Positions 1-8,664 of a DNA stretch of 10,981 bases are shown here, piece after piece (the first letter of the stretch is position 1; every line of letters starts with the position of its first letter). The notes under the pieces were generated by a model. The model was not told the DNA's origin, ran no database searches, and saw only the letters and a program-made list of their open reading frames with translations. Source of the DNA: Mycoemilia scoparia. Its lineage: Eukaryota; Kickxellomycota; Kickxellomycetes; Kickxellales; Kickxellaceae. The position numbers were made by a program, and so were the translations under genes. The stretch spans positions 1 through 10,981 of the forward strand of contig JANBPU010000443.1 in assembly GCA_027575805.1 (NCBI GenBank), given 5' to 3'.

Positions 1-16
1 TGACCTGATCATATGT

Positions 17-111
17 CATATGGATCATAATTTTTGAAGGGCGAATATTTATAGGGGCAATCACAGCTAAATGGATGACTATATAGCCCTTCAAAAATTA
101 TTACCCATATG
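17..111. mobile_element. MITE-like inverted-repeat element, copy 1 (95 bp)
   Basis: The terminal arms are about 26 bp. Their inner 16 bp pair perfectly (27-42 with 86-101, core ATAATTTTTGAAGGGC), and the ends share CATATGG. The interior (about 45-80) contains TATAGGGGCAATCACA and TAAATGGATG, which recur in the copy at 8811-8933, so the two form a family. It has no coding capacity, as expected of a non-autonomous element. CATATGG occurs directly at 17-23 and 106-112 and could be a target-site duplication, but because CATATG is palindromic it could equally be the outer end of the arms. It lies about 270 bp beyond the stop codon of the DUF3020 gene. Confidence 0.7.
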
Positions 112-239
112 GCAGAGTAGTTTCTTCTAAAATGGCACTAGGATGTTCCCTTTTGGCAAAGAACTTGCTAAATATTGATGATGTAGGAAATAGATTATAC
201 ATTAAAAAGAAAGTATGTCTTAGTTAGTCATTGGTGGCC

Positions 240-378
240 GAATAAATAAATGTGTATCTAAAAGGTAAAATAGAATTGAAGAAAAAATTATTATACATAT
301 AAAAATGAGATAGATAGAGAGAGAGACAGAGAAAAAAAATTATACTAAAAGTAGTTATAATAGTAAAGAGAGTTATAG
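240..378 (-). terminator. Probable 3' UTR and polyadenylation region of the DUF3020 gene
   Basis: Just past the stop codon, the sense (minus) strand is rich in T and CT runs (the complement of the A/GA-rich 270-345). It contains TATGTA (plus 294-299), a sequence known as a yeast polyadenylation efficiency element. I see no clear AATAAA-type positioning element, so the cleavage site cannot be placed. Confidence 0.25.
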
Positions 379-3213
379 TTAGAATGTAGTGGTTGTAGTT
401 GTAGTGCTTGTCGAAGCCGGAGCAGCAACAGAAGATATAGGGCTAACACCCGAAACCGCACACAAAATGTCATTCTTGGAACTCGATGAAGATACGATGT
501 TATTATTAAGCACATCAGACAAAGATCCTGCTGCAGCTACAACCTCGGATGAAGTTTCAATATTGTTGCCATCAGGCCGAGCACCACCACCACTGCTGTT
601 AGTATTAGATGATCTTAAGGTAACATCATTATCATTACTACTAATAACACCAATGTTGGTCGCATCATCATCATCATCGTTCTTGAGGGCCCGGATGTTA
701 AACAAGTTATTGGCAACATCGTTTAACGCCGATGTTTGTGGAGAAGCAGTCAATGAGTTTGCAGTGCTGACACCCCCAACCATATCAATAGTGGTGGTGG
801 TTGCAGCCGGTGTTATGGTTGCAGAATAGGCAAACGAAGACGAAGCGTTGGTTGAATTCTCCATCATACTGTTGTCAATGTCCTGTGATTGAGAGCCTGC
901 AATGGTAGCTGCTGGGGTGGCGGACGTGCCGTATGAGTAGTACAGTTTCTGGTGTTGCAGCGTGCTGTTTCCAGTAGCAGAATAGGCCAATGCCGAGGAA
1001 TGTTGTGGCACTTCGCTGCCTGGGGCATGGAGAGTATATTGGGACTGGGAGAAATCGTGGCCAACTAAGCTCTTGAGAGACACTGCGGTGGCTGTTGAAG
1101 AAGCAGCTGTTTCGGACGCGCTAATTGATGATGATGTGATACCTGATGCTGATTCAGAGCCTGCCTGATGCTGAGTGTTATTGTCCGAATAGTAGTTATT
1201 GTAGCCAGCTACCGCAGCAACGGCGGCAGTTGAAATACCATTACCACTGATGTTGTTTGTAGATGATGTGGTTTTGGAATCGTTAGATAGAGTAAAGGAT
1301 AAACTGGAGTTGTTGGTCTGAGGCTTGGCTTCCCTAGCATCGTGCGATTGGTTTCCGCCCTGCTGTTGTTGTGGTTGCTGTGAATAATAATAGTAATAGT
1401 TGGAGCCTGAACGATAATAGTTCAAAGAAGCGGCGGCGGCGGCGGCAGCAGCAGCAGCGGCATTGTTAGTGGCATTTGAGCCGTTATTTGATGAGGCTCC
1501 AGCAGTATTATCCTGGGTATTATAGCTCTGTTGCTGTTGCTGCTGTTGGAAATGAAGAGGAGGAAGAGTATGGCGAGAATTTGTCATTGCCATAATGCCG
1601 CTAGGATCGATCAGACTTGAAGATGTGCCCGATGTATGAGTAGCACCTAGTTTAGATGCAGCACCACCAGCTGACAGAGGCGTAGTGGGGGTGGCAGGAG
1701 GAGCAGCATAGGAATGGACAGTGCGGCCGCTATACAGAGTATTGATGAACTTCATACCGCCAGACGTTGGAAGATTAGTACCATTGGCGTTTCCAGGATT
1801 ACCACTGTTATTAGTTGCCGAAGCATTCTGGGCCGAATAGTCGTCGAACTTCAAAAACCCCGATGCCTGGCCAGCAGCGAGATTGTTGTTGTTGCCAGAA
1901 TCCCGATGAGAATGATGATGCTGGCTGATAAACGAATATTTTGCTAGGGGGCTTGTGGCATTTGATCCTGTCACAAAATGGCTATTGACTCCACCAAAAT
2001 CGTTAGCGTTAGAGCCGTCTGTGCTATTGGCATCGACAACACCGCCGGCGTTTCCTGTGGTGTTGTTGGGAGTCGAGACGGCAGCCGCGTTCTTCATGGC
2101 TTCTCGTAGTCTGCGCCTTTCAAGTCTACGGAAGATTTCGCTTTGAATCCATGCCTCGCGCTCAGGAGTAGGCTCCTTGCCAAACCTGATACGCGCCTGT
2201 CTGTATACGCGGCATCTCAGATCGTTGATTTTGTTCTTTTCCGAGTTTTCTGAGCGCCAGCGACGCATTCTTTCGGACACTTCGGCCTTGGTTTTTGGAA
2301 CCCGGCGGTTGCTTCTTTTGGCCGAGGATTTCGAACGGCCTGTATTGGTCGCGCTTGATGTTGGGGCTGAGAATGAGCCCATGCTGCTGGCGTGGTTCGC
2401 AGCGCTGGCCGTGTTGTTGGGCGTGGCTGATATTGGAGTTGTGATGGGAGGGATTGTGAATCCGCCAGCGTGATGGTGGTGCTGGTGGTGATGAGGATGA
2501 GTCGGCGTGGTTGCTGACATCAGGTGATCAGGAATTGATGAAGGGCTGTCACATGAGAGGCCGCCGTGAGCAGTGTGGTGGGCGTTGTGGGTAGATGTGA
2601 TTAATGGCTGGAGATCAAGAGCACAGCCACTAGAATTGTTGTTTGCAGTCGAGGTTATTGTGGTTGCTGCTCCTGTTGATACCATCAGATTATGGTGTTG
2701 CTGGCGGTATGAATCGAGGGCATGGTCGTTGTACGAGGCTGTTGCTGCTGCCCCACTTCCGCCAGTGTGGGTTTGGTAATAGGGTTGATGGGGCTGTGAC
2801 TGGTGATGGTAATGGTACTGCTGGTGGGGATAAACTAATCCTGCGGCCGCCGCCGCTGCAGCGGCAGCAGCTGCAGAATTGGAATGGTCCTGGAAACCAT
2901 CGTACTGCTGGTGCTGTTGCATTTGCTGGTGATGGTGCTGCTGGTGGTGTGGTTGGTGCTGAGTCAGGGATGTGAACCTTACAGTGTCGTTGGAGTTCAT
3001 AGTAGAGCCACCAAAGCCGTGCTGCTGGTTCTGTTGCTGCTGGCTGTGGTGACTGTATGGATTCTGGCTATGGTGGTGACTATTTGATACTAAGGAATCG
3101 TGTAGCAAACCGGAACTTGAATTAATGAAGTTGGCGGCGGCATCGAGGGTGTTTGCCTCATATCCAGTAGCGCCCGATGCGGTGTTGAACAGGCTGAACG
3201 AATCGGATGTCAT
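379..3213 (-). CDS. DUF3020-domain low-complexity protein, putative nuclear regulator
   Basis: A single uninterrupted frame of 944 codons starts with ATG at 3213-3211, with A at -3, and ends with TAA at 381-379. The only globular-looking part is residues ~303-375. It runs from RRVPKTKAEVSERMRRW through NDLRCRVYRQARIRFG to a basic helix-like end (IFRRLERRRLREAMKN), and matches the fungal DUF3020 family as I remember it (the family that also includes yeast Spp41). A basic stretch at ~293-309 could be a nuclear localisation signal. The rest is low complexity: H/Q clusters at ~46-66, ~84-105 and ~238-250, Ala runs at 114-124 and 585-595, Gln at 556-562, Tyr/Gln at 599-618, Asp at 846-850 and a Thr run at the C-terminus. 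Two short ordered-looking islands are SLKSLVGHDFSQSQY (712-726) and ALNDVANNLFNIRALK (829-844), perhaps interaction motifs. No signal peptide or membrane segment is seen. A transcriptional role is inferred from composition and locus architecture. The biochemical function of DUF3020 is not known to me. Confidence 0.93.
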   Translation of the reverse strand: MTSDSFSLFNTASGATGYEANTLDAAANFINSSSGLLHDSLVSNSHHHSQNPYSHHSQQQQNQQHGFGGSTMNSNDTVRFTSLTQHQPHHQQHHHQQMQQHQQYDGFQDHSNSAAAAAAAAAAAGLVYPHQQYHYHHQSQPHQPYYQTHTGGSGAAATASYNDHALDSYRQQHHNLMVSTGAATTITSTANNNSSGCALDLQPLITSTHNAHHTAHGGLSCDSPSSIPDHLMSATTPTHPHHHQHHHHAGGFTIPPITTPISATPNNTASAANHASSMGSFSAPTSSATNTGRSKSSAKRSNRRVPKTKAEVSERMRRWRSENSEKNKINDLRCRVYRQARIRFGKEPTPEREAWIQSEIFRRLERRRLREAMKNAAAVSTPNNTTGNAGGVVDANSTDGSNANDFGGVNSHFVTGSNATSPLAKYSFISQHHHSHRDSGNNNNLAAGQASGFLKFDDYSAQNASATNNSGNPGNANGTNLPTSGGMKFINTLYSGRTVHSYAAPPATPTTPLSAGGAASKLGATHTSGTSSSLIDPSGIMAMTNSRHTLPPLHFQQQQQQQSYNTQDNTAGASSNNGSNATNNAAAAAAAAAAASLNYYRSGSNYYYYYSQQPQQQQGGNQSHDAREAKPQTNNSSLSFTLSNDSKTTSSTNNISGNGISTAAVAAVAGYNNYYSDNNTQHQAGSESASGITSSSISASETAASSTATAVSLKSLVGHDFSQSQYTLHAPGSEVPQHSSALAYSATGNSTLQHQKLYYSYGTSATPAATIAGSQSQDIDNSMMENSTNASSSFAYSATITPAATTTTIDMVGGVSTANSLTASPQTSALNDVANNLFNIRALKNDDDDDATNIGVISSNDNDVTLRSSNTNSSGGGARPDGNNIETSSEVVAAAGSLSDVLNNNIVSSSSSKNDILCAVSGVSPISSVAAPASTSTTTTTTTF

Positions 3214-3290
3214 GTTTGATATTAGTTTTGTATGTGTTTAAAAGTGCAGGAGGGACAAAGCAAGTGTGAAGAGAGTTACCAAAGTGACGA

Positions 3291-3600
3291 CTGTCAAATA
3301 TACCAGCAGAGAGGTCGAAGGCTTTGGGATATCAAAGGTGTGGGTGCTTGTAAGGAAAGGGTAAAGTAGAACACACCAACGTTTTTGACAGTGGATGCGT
3401 GAGTGTGAGACTGATTTGACAGTGTGTGTATGGATGTGTTTAACAAAGGCTGTGATTCAGAGTGATTGTCAGTCAATGAGCGTGTTTGTGCTACACGGTC
3501 GGCAAATAGGGATTGATGATAATCAGTAGTCAAAAAATACACGAGTTTTATGTAAGTTGATTGACAATAATGCTGCTATGTATCAAAGCCGGATTGACAG
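3291..3600. promoter_or_regulatory. Cluster of TTGACAG heptamers
   Basis: Exact TTGACAG occurs at 3385-3391, 3416-3422 and 3594-3600, and its complement CTGTCAA at 3291-3297. Near matches are TTGACA at 3561-3566 and TTGTCAGTCAA at 3466-3476. About 0.05 exact matches would be expected by chance in this length. TGACAG is the established core of TALE-class homeodomain sites, so this may be a protein-binding cluster. Because it lies in the presumed leader, it could instead act as an RNA element. Confidence 0.4.
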
Positions 3601-3770
3601 AGGCAAGCGATGGATGTAGTAGCAAAGCTAGAGTAGCCAGGTAAAAACAATTATACAAGCAGGAGACTGTGTGCTCTGGTGTTGCTTTGAGGCAAAGTTT
3701 GGTAGAAGACCCTGAAGGCAACAAATATTGATATTGATGAATAAAGAAGTAAGATTAAAGTAGGAGTAGT

Positions 3771-3787
3771 AACAACAACAACAACAA
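3771..3787. repeat. (AAC)n microsatellite
   Basis: Five perfect AAC units plus AA. The sense strand of the neighbouring gene reads GTT repeats. It is a simple repeat in the presumed leader with no further meaning visible. Confidence 0.9.
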
Positions 3788-3835
3788 TAAGGTAAAGCTA
3801 TTGATAGATGGCAAGGGAAGATGGCGATAGAGGTT

Positions 3836-3870
3836 AAAGGAAAGGAAAGGAAAGGAAAGGAAAGGAAAGG
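3836..3870. repeat. (AAAGG)7 microsatellite
   Basis: Seven perfect tandem AAAGG units, which read CCTTT in the direction of the DUF3020 gene. The repeat forms a pure polypyrimidine block on the sense strand, inside the presumed leader and about 50 bp downstream of a TATATA sequence. CT blocks of this kind are common near yeast transcription starts. Length variation between strains is likely. Confidence 0.95.
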
Positions 3871-3920
3871 AAGTATAGTTTAAAAGAGAGAAAGAGGCAA
3901 AGCGGGTCAAGCAAATCCGT

Positions 3921-3930
3921 TAATATATAA
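3921..3930 (-). promoter_or_regulatory. TATA-like sequence upstream of the CT block
   Basis: The sense strand reads TTATATATTA here, followed about 50 nt later by the CCTTT block. TATA followed by a CT block and then a start site is a familiar yeast promoter order, so this could drive a shorter transcript beginning near 3.8 kb. The ATG depletion continuing upstream argues that it is not the only start. Confidence 0.25.
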
Positions 3931-4073
3931 GTATGATATTGAGACAATGGAAGAAGGACCAAGTCAACAGCGGATTTCTGACGAAGATGAGTAAGATGAA
4001 TGTATGTATGTGTGCTTGGTAAGAATGGGAGTTGAAAGGGGGCTAAAAGAAAAGCTTGGATGGAGAGGAAGAG

Positions 4074-4109
4074 CTAACGAGATGAAAGAAGATGGAGAAG
4101 CAACAACAT
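4074..4109 (-). other. Single short upstream ORF in the leader (11 codons)
   Basis: The only sense-strand ATG in the leader opens an 11-codon frame reading MLLLLHLLSSR and ending in TAG at 4076-4074. It lies about 0.9 kb upstream of the main start. Whether it is translated depends on whether transcription begins upstream of 4109. The Leu-rich sequence follows from the pyrimidine-rich base composition, so no conserved peptide is claimed. Confidence 0.3.
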
Positions 4110-4186
4110 TTAAGTAGTAGGATGTAGTAGTAGACCCGAGAGTCAAGTAAAGTCAAGCCAGAAAATAGAGAGAATTGGTGTCCGTC

Positions 4187-4205
4187 TGTGTGTGCGTGTG
4201 TGTGT
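4187..4205. repeat. (TG)n microsatellite
   Basis: A TG/GT dinucleotide run broken by one C at 4195. It lies at the distal end of the ATG-depleted leader and reads CA repeats in sense. Confidence 0.9.
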
Positions 4206-4261
4206 ACGAATGAAACAACCAAGACTGTTCGGTCAGTCAAAAAGGAGACAGAGGAAGAGCA

Positions 4262-4900
4262 AAGAAGCGAGAATGTTAAACACTGATACTACGGCGAACA
4301 CGGCCAAATCTACCTCACTCGCACCCCTGTTCACACTATTGTAATAATGCTAAATAAAGCTTGTGGGCCCAGTACATTTTGTAGGGACAAGTACGCAGAA
4401 AGTTCAGACACCCAGCGGGGTGGTACTAGAATCGAGCCCCCCCCCCTCCCCCAGTCTCCTGAAATTGAATGAAGCAAGGTCATCATACAGCAACAGCAGC
4501 AGCGATAGTCCACTGCTGAGCTATCCAGATCATGGATATGACGATGGTGAGAGTGGTTCATTTGTATGTCTGTGTAGTGCGTACAGAGCGCTAAAATTAC
4601 ACATATTGTTGCGGCTGTGGCTGAGGGGGTTAATCGGCTATTTTACCCACCAGTTTCAAGGTTGCCGAACCCAGTGACCCTTTAACCACCACCCCCTCCC
4701 TCTTTCGCTTACACTGCCTCTGTTTCTTTCTCAACACCTTTGCTCTCTACACATATACACACCTCGTCTCACATGCAGGGGAAGGGCGCGGCGATTTCTA
4801 CCTCCCCTCCCCGTTCATTCAACCTTCTTCATCGCCTCACCTTGAAATTTGCTGTTCTACTACGTACGCGTGTCCGTGTGTAAGCCTGCTACTAGTTTCT
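4262..4900 (-). promoter_or_regulatory. Candidate core promoter region with STRE-like sites
   Basis: This GC-richer stretch lies just upstream of the ATG-depleted leader. It contains CCCCT or its complement AGGGG at 4324-4328, 4443-4447, 4624-4628, 4693-4697, 4777-4781 and 4804-4808, the core of the stress-response element bound by Msn2-type zinc fingers. It also contains a palindromic ACGCGT (4866-4871), the MCB core, and CGG-N6-CGG at 4292-4303. To its left the plus strand is purine-rich and to its right (4680-4860) pyrimidine-rich, a mirror arrangement that would fit divergent transcription. No TATA box is obvious. Individual sites are short and partly a product of C-rich composition. Confidence 0.35.
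4437..4452. repeat. Poly-C tract
   Basis: Ten C, one T, then five C on the plus strand, so a G10-type run on the opposite strand. Further C-rich runs follow at 4692-4700 and 4801-4812. Such tracts can exclude nucleosomes or form G-quadruplex structures. They are also places where assembly length errors occur. Confidence 0.9.
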
Positions 4901-5224
4901 GAAATTTCTCAGACTAGCAGCACCAACAGACATCCATGAACTTGATCTTAATATTTCACTTGGTAGTAGCACCAGGAGCATCAGGAGGTGGTCTTCTTTT
5001 AAAGCCATCAGTTTTCGTGTTCTCTCCCACGGGTTCATCCGATCCATGGGACTAGCTGCTTTCGCTAACCAATGTCTCGACAAATGGAAGCTAGCGATGG
5101 CCTTGGCTGGTCTTATTCTTCTTGCATGAGTGCGTGTGTATGTGCCAACTAGAGGAGGAAGAAAAGGCATGATCCATTTTATTTTACCAATAACAAATAA
5201 TAGTAAACTGAGATATCTCTTCAT
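4892..5224 (-). other. Unassigned 110-codon open frame, probably not a gene
   Basis: This is the longest ATG-initiated frame in the window apart from the DUF3020 gene. It starts at ATG 5224-5222 and ends in TAG at 4894-4892. The N-terminus is hydrophobic (MKRYLSLLLFVIGKIKW), and the remainder is basic and then Leu-rich with no family I recognise. The interval is GC-richer than its right flank, which helps frames stay open by chance. It lies upstream of the presumed transcription start of the DUF3020 gene, so it is not an obvious leader ORF. The sequence shows no promoter or conserved motif that would raise it above chance. Confidence 0.12.
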
Positions 5225-5903
5225 ACATGATTCCTGTTCTCAAGAAAAAACTGCTTTTTGTTCATGTGCTACCAACATCCAAGTAATTTGAAGATTGGGT
5301 ACGTTCGTCCTGGATCTTGAACCAAGTCTCTCTCCTGAACCGCAACAACAACAATAGCCAACTTCTGTTGCTGCTGCTGCTGCAGGATCTTTTTCTAGAA
5401 AACTAAATCCAATTTGTGCATACATTAATCTGCATATAAGCAAGCATGTATATATGATCTGCTGGATGTACTGAATCACTTGCTCAATATATCTTTATTT
5501 TTTCGAGATACTCGGTTTACACCAGTCAGCCATTGTACATCATCTCTTTCAAAGCATTAATCAAAGGCCGCCTTAATAGTTTCACCAATAAATTTCCATT
5601 ATGTTATCCAGTATATTTTGTTATTCTGCGATATACATATATTTGAATTTGAACTTGCTGATGCCGCTGCTGCTATTGTTGTTGCAATAGTCGTGTGGTG
5701 GTTTTCACGGTTCTGAACTTGCGCAGTAACGCTCATAATATTAATAGTAATACCTCATCACAACACCACTGCAGTCTGTCAAATTAACCACAAAGCAATG
5801 AAAGGCACACGCACAGTCTATAAAGTTTTTGCTGGATACTATGAGAGCACAAGCATTATAATTGTTTCTATTATCCTTATTATTATTATCACCATCATCA
5901 TCG

Positions 5904-5935
5904 TTATAATAATTGGTATACTGCGATTATTATAA
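5904..5935. repeat. Small AT-rich inverted repeat
   Basis: Ten-base arms TTATAATAAT (5904-5913) and ATTATTATAA (5926-5935) are separated by a 12-nt spacer that contains the palindrome GTATAC. It sits in ATT-repeat-rich sequence, so chance is a fair explanation. Confidence 0.5.
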
Positions 5936-7158
5936 TTAGTTGTAGTTGTGGTGTTAAAAGTAGTAACCACAACAATATTTGAGGGCAAGAAAGAGAGAAG
6001 TAGTAGCGCGTTTGCACACACATAAAATATCTTTCGCTACCACACAGACTAGACTAGGCCGCCATATTGGACTGGACTGAACCAAACCATCTCAAACCAA
6101 TATCAATGAAGTTGATTGTGAACGAAGTGGTTCTTGTGAATAGAAATTAAATAAAGTAGTAGTAGTAGCTGCAGCTGCAGCAGCAACAGAGATGATAGTA
6201 GTGGAAGTAGAAGGTGAAGATGAAGAGCAAGGAGTTCCCAAAAACCAAATGTCGTTACTGTCTAATTTGTTATCATTATAGATTTCTTTTCAGTCCAATC
6301 CAGTGCTTGCTCACAGACGTCCATGATATCTGAGGTTTAATGAAAGGTCATTTGCTTCTTCAGTTGTGGTTGCTGTTGCTCAGATATTGGTGAAAGGCAG
6401 AAGTAGTTTCTCTGCAAACTTTTTTCTCTGGTTGATGTGAATGAGGTTTATAGAAATGTCGTTGTTTTATTAACATAGGACATCAATGAAGTAATTGCGA
6501 GTATACCTTCATAGTAAGGCTAAATTTGAATCAACGCAATCAAATATCATGCTAATTCTGACGCTTATGACATAAATTTCTATTGCAAAAATATAAATAC
6601 ACTGCAATATTTTAAATAAAACCATTTGCAGATCGATGGATGAATTCATGAGCAATTCAAACTATCAAGCAAGTAGCTGCTGATCATTTGCCTCGCACAC
6701 ACATAAAAAGTCGTTATTTATCTTCACCAAAATATATATTTATTTTACAGACAAAACAGGAAAATGAGGCGGATTTGCTTGATAGAATTTTGAATTACAA
6801 TGACCTTTTTCTTTTGTTAATTGAGAATTAAGTTTGTTTATCCTGCATAAAAGTTTTGTTTATATCCAGCACAGCATTGTATATGTGTGCACCCACTCAC
6901 CATAGAGCACAATAATTGTTATATTCGTCTTTGGCAATAAACTCATCCCAAACCAAACTATAAACATTGTGTATTTAACCTTATATATACATATGCCTAA
7001 GCTTAAGAATGACTGTATTTGGAGTGAACATCATATAGGCATCACAAAAACATAAAGAGATCTTATTGTATTCTAATGTTTACAGATTATTAACAAACCT
7101 CTTTAGCACATACAAAAGTATTTTTACTCATACGAAAAACAACAACAAAGCGCAACGC

Positions 7159-7176
7159 CACACACACACACACACA
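7159..7176. repeat. (CA)9 microsatellite
   Basis: A perfect CA dinucleotide run in the AT-rich intergenic region. Simple repeat only. Confidence 0.95.
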
Positions 7177-8664
7177 TACACAGATAAATAATCTAGACAA
7201 CAAACATTCCATACCCATCTTTATACCTTCTATCTATCTCTCCGCCATTCATCCGAGAGAGATGGCAAATATGTGTGGCTAGCCTTATTTTCGGTCCGAT
7301 GAATGTGTATGGATGTGCGTAAAAGTACCATTTTGGATGAATCGAAATCTTTGACTTAAATTGTTAACTATTTTGTGTTGGTATCTTCTATGGCTTTTAG
7401 TTTATTTATAAGGAATGAATGAGCCGAATACCATCTTTGGATACAACTAAGCTTAAAAATCATGTTTACTAAACTGGGCACATATATGTGCATTAAAGTC
7501 AATAGTTTACACACACAGCACACACAGCCAGACGTATAAATTATACCTAAAAAGTATATGGAATATATTCTTGCCTTTGTGGCTAAAGCCTTATAGTAAT
7601 GCGGACTGTGTTAATATCGACTAAAAGGGTATTTCGCTCATTTTATCAAACGCAAAAACTTTCAAAGTCTTGATGATATACCACATGTGTGTGTAAAAGT
7701 TCTTTAACAAGATTCGCTACTAGAGTGTCCAAAGGAATCTGAATCTGTGTAATATCATGTTATGAAGGCTTGCAATTAGTTGGGTGATATGCTTCTTCAA
7801 TTCCGGGTTATAGATAATACCGATGTGATGGTAGGGTTGTCCTTAATGAACCTTAGATAAAGTCTCCTTAACTTTTACCAAACCATTCTCAATTAACCTA
7901 TACATCCCTTTAAGCTGAATACATCCACTAAATAAAATTGTACGATATAGCTACTCTTATTATATTGAATACATCTTTTCAATATCATTTTAAGGATGCT
8001 GGTTTATTTTATTTAAATAAAGTCATAACACAAGCATCGACACCTGACTGTTCTACAACTGATATCATGACAATAGTTGCTTAGCCCATCCATCAACTCA
8101 TGGACACACACACTAATCTATAAAACAACTGATATCCATTGGGAAAAAAAATTAACTAAAAAATAATTGTCTGACTGGAATTGTGTGGCTGATTGTTGGA
8201 ATTCTAATACTCAACATTCAACCAATCAAATAATTCCATCATTATGATGAGTGTGGCTCACATGATTTTTGGATGTTTTATTCATTCATTCTTGAACGAT
8301 GATATTGTCATTGTTATTGTCGTTGTTTTATTTTTCCCACTCACTTGTTGTTCGCTCGCTCGGCTATTGTCAGTTTTTCACATTGAGGACCCATCAAAGT
8401 CAGTCAAGGTTTGGATATTATTTTTCAATTCAAATCAATAACACTAATAATGATAATAATAATAACAACATTAGTACCATCATGAGTGAGATTGGATTAT
8501 TGTTTTGAAATAATCGGTTTGTTTTGGTCAACAATTCCATTAGTAGTTATGCGTAGATCATCTAGCAAAAGAATATATTGTCATCGATCTTTAAGTTAAG
8601 CTTGTTTTTTTCTCAATAATTTATTGTTTTTGATATAACAGGAATGGTATAGGTATTATTGTTG

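Larger units (their letters stand above)
3214..4374 (-). promoter_or_regulatory. Long ATG-depleted 5' leader of the DUF3020 gene
   Basis: On the sense (minus) strand there is no ATG at all between the start codon and position 4107. There is one ATG at 4109-4107 and then none until 4377-4375. The opposite strand has about 29 ATGs over the same 1.16 kb. Such one-sided loss is expected when scanning ribosomes select against upstream starts, so much of this stretch is probably transcribed 5' UTR. It also has few sense-strand stop codons and is strongly pyrimidine-rich in sense from about 3.8 to 4.26 kb. Past 4375, ATGs become frequent again, which puts the likely 5' end somewhere between about 4.1 and 4.37 kb. 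An intron in the leader cannot be excluded; a possible acceptor region is CTGAC near 3470 followed by a CACAG. Confidence 0.6.

Noticed and set aside
389..829. 146-codon plus-strand frame inside the DUF3020 gene, and other plus-strand frames between 1714 and 3087
   Set aside because: They are antisense shadows of the triplet-repeat-rich gene: V/L-rich translations mirror T/N/H/Q runs and show no domain.
864..1064. 66-codon minus-strand frame overlapping the DUF3020 gene
   Set aside because: It lies out of frame inside the main gene, with no recognisable domain.
1723..2850. Two NotI sites (GCGGCCGC) as signs of cloning vector
   Set aside because: Both lie in frame inside the coding sequence, one within an Ala run, and no vector sequence is present.
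3294..3542. 82-codon minus-strand frame just upstream of the gene
   Set aside because: It begins with GTG, not ATG. No ATG exists on this strand in the proximal leader, so it is not a conventional upstream ORF.
3836..3870. AAAGG tandem units as a CRISPR or minisatellite array
   Set aside because: Five-base perfect units without spacers are an ordinary microsatellite.
3964..4240. Two overlapping minus-strand frames of 60 and 65 codons
   Set aside because: Both begin with TTG. They are open because the leader is pyrimidine-rich, and their S/L/P/H-rich translation reflects composition.
5240..5479. 79-codon minus-strand frame
   Set aside because: It starts with GTG, has no domain, and includes translated CTG repeats (Ala and Cys runs).
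6063..6071. CCATATTGG as a possible Mcm1/CArG site
   Set aside because: It is one base short of the CC(A/T)6GG consensus and isolated.
8244..8508. Two plus-strand frames of 65 and 69 codons
   Set aside because: They are low-complexity hydrophobic translations of T-rich DNA in overlapping frames, with no sign of coding.
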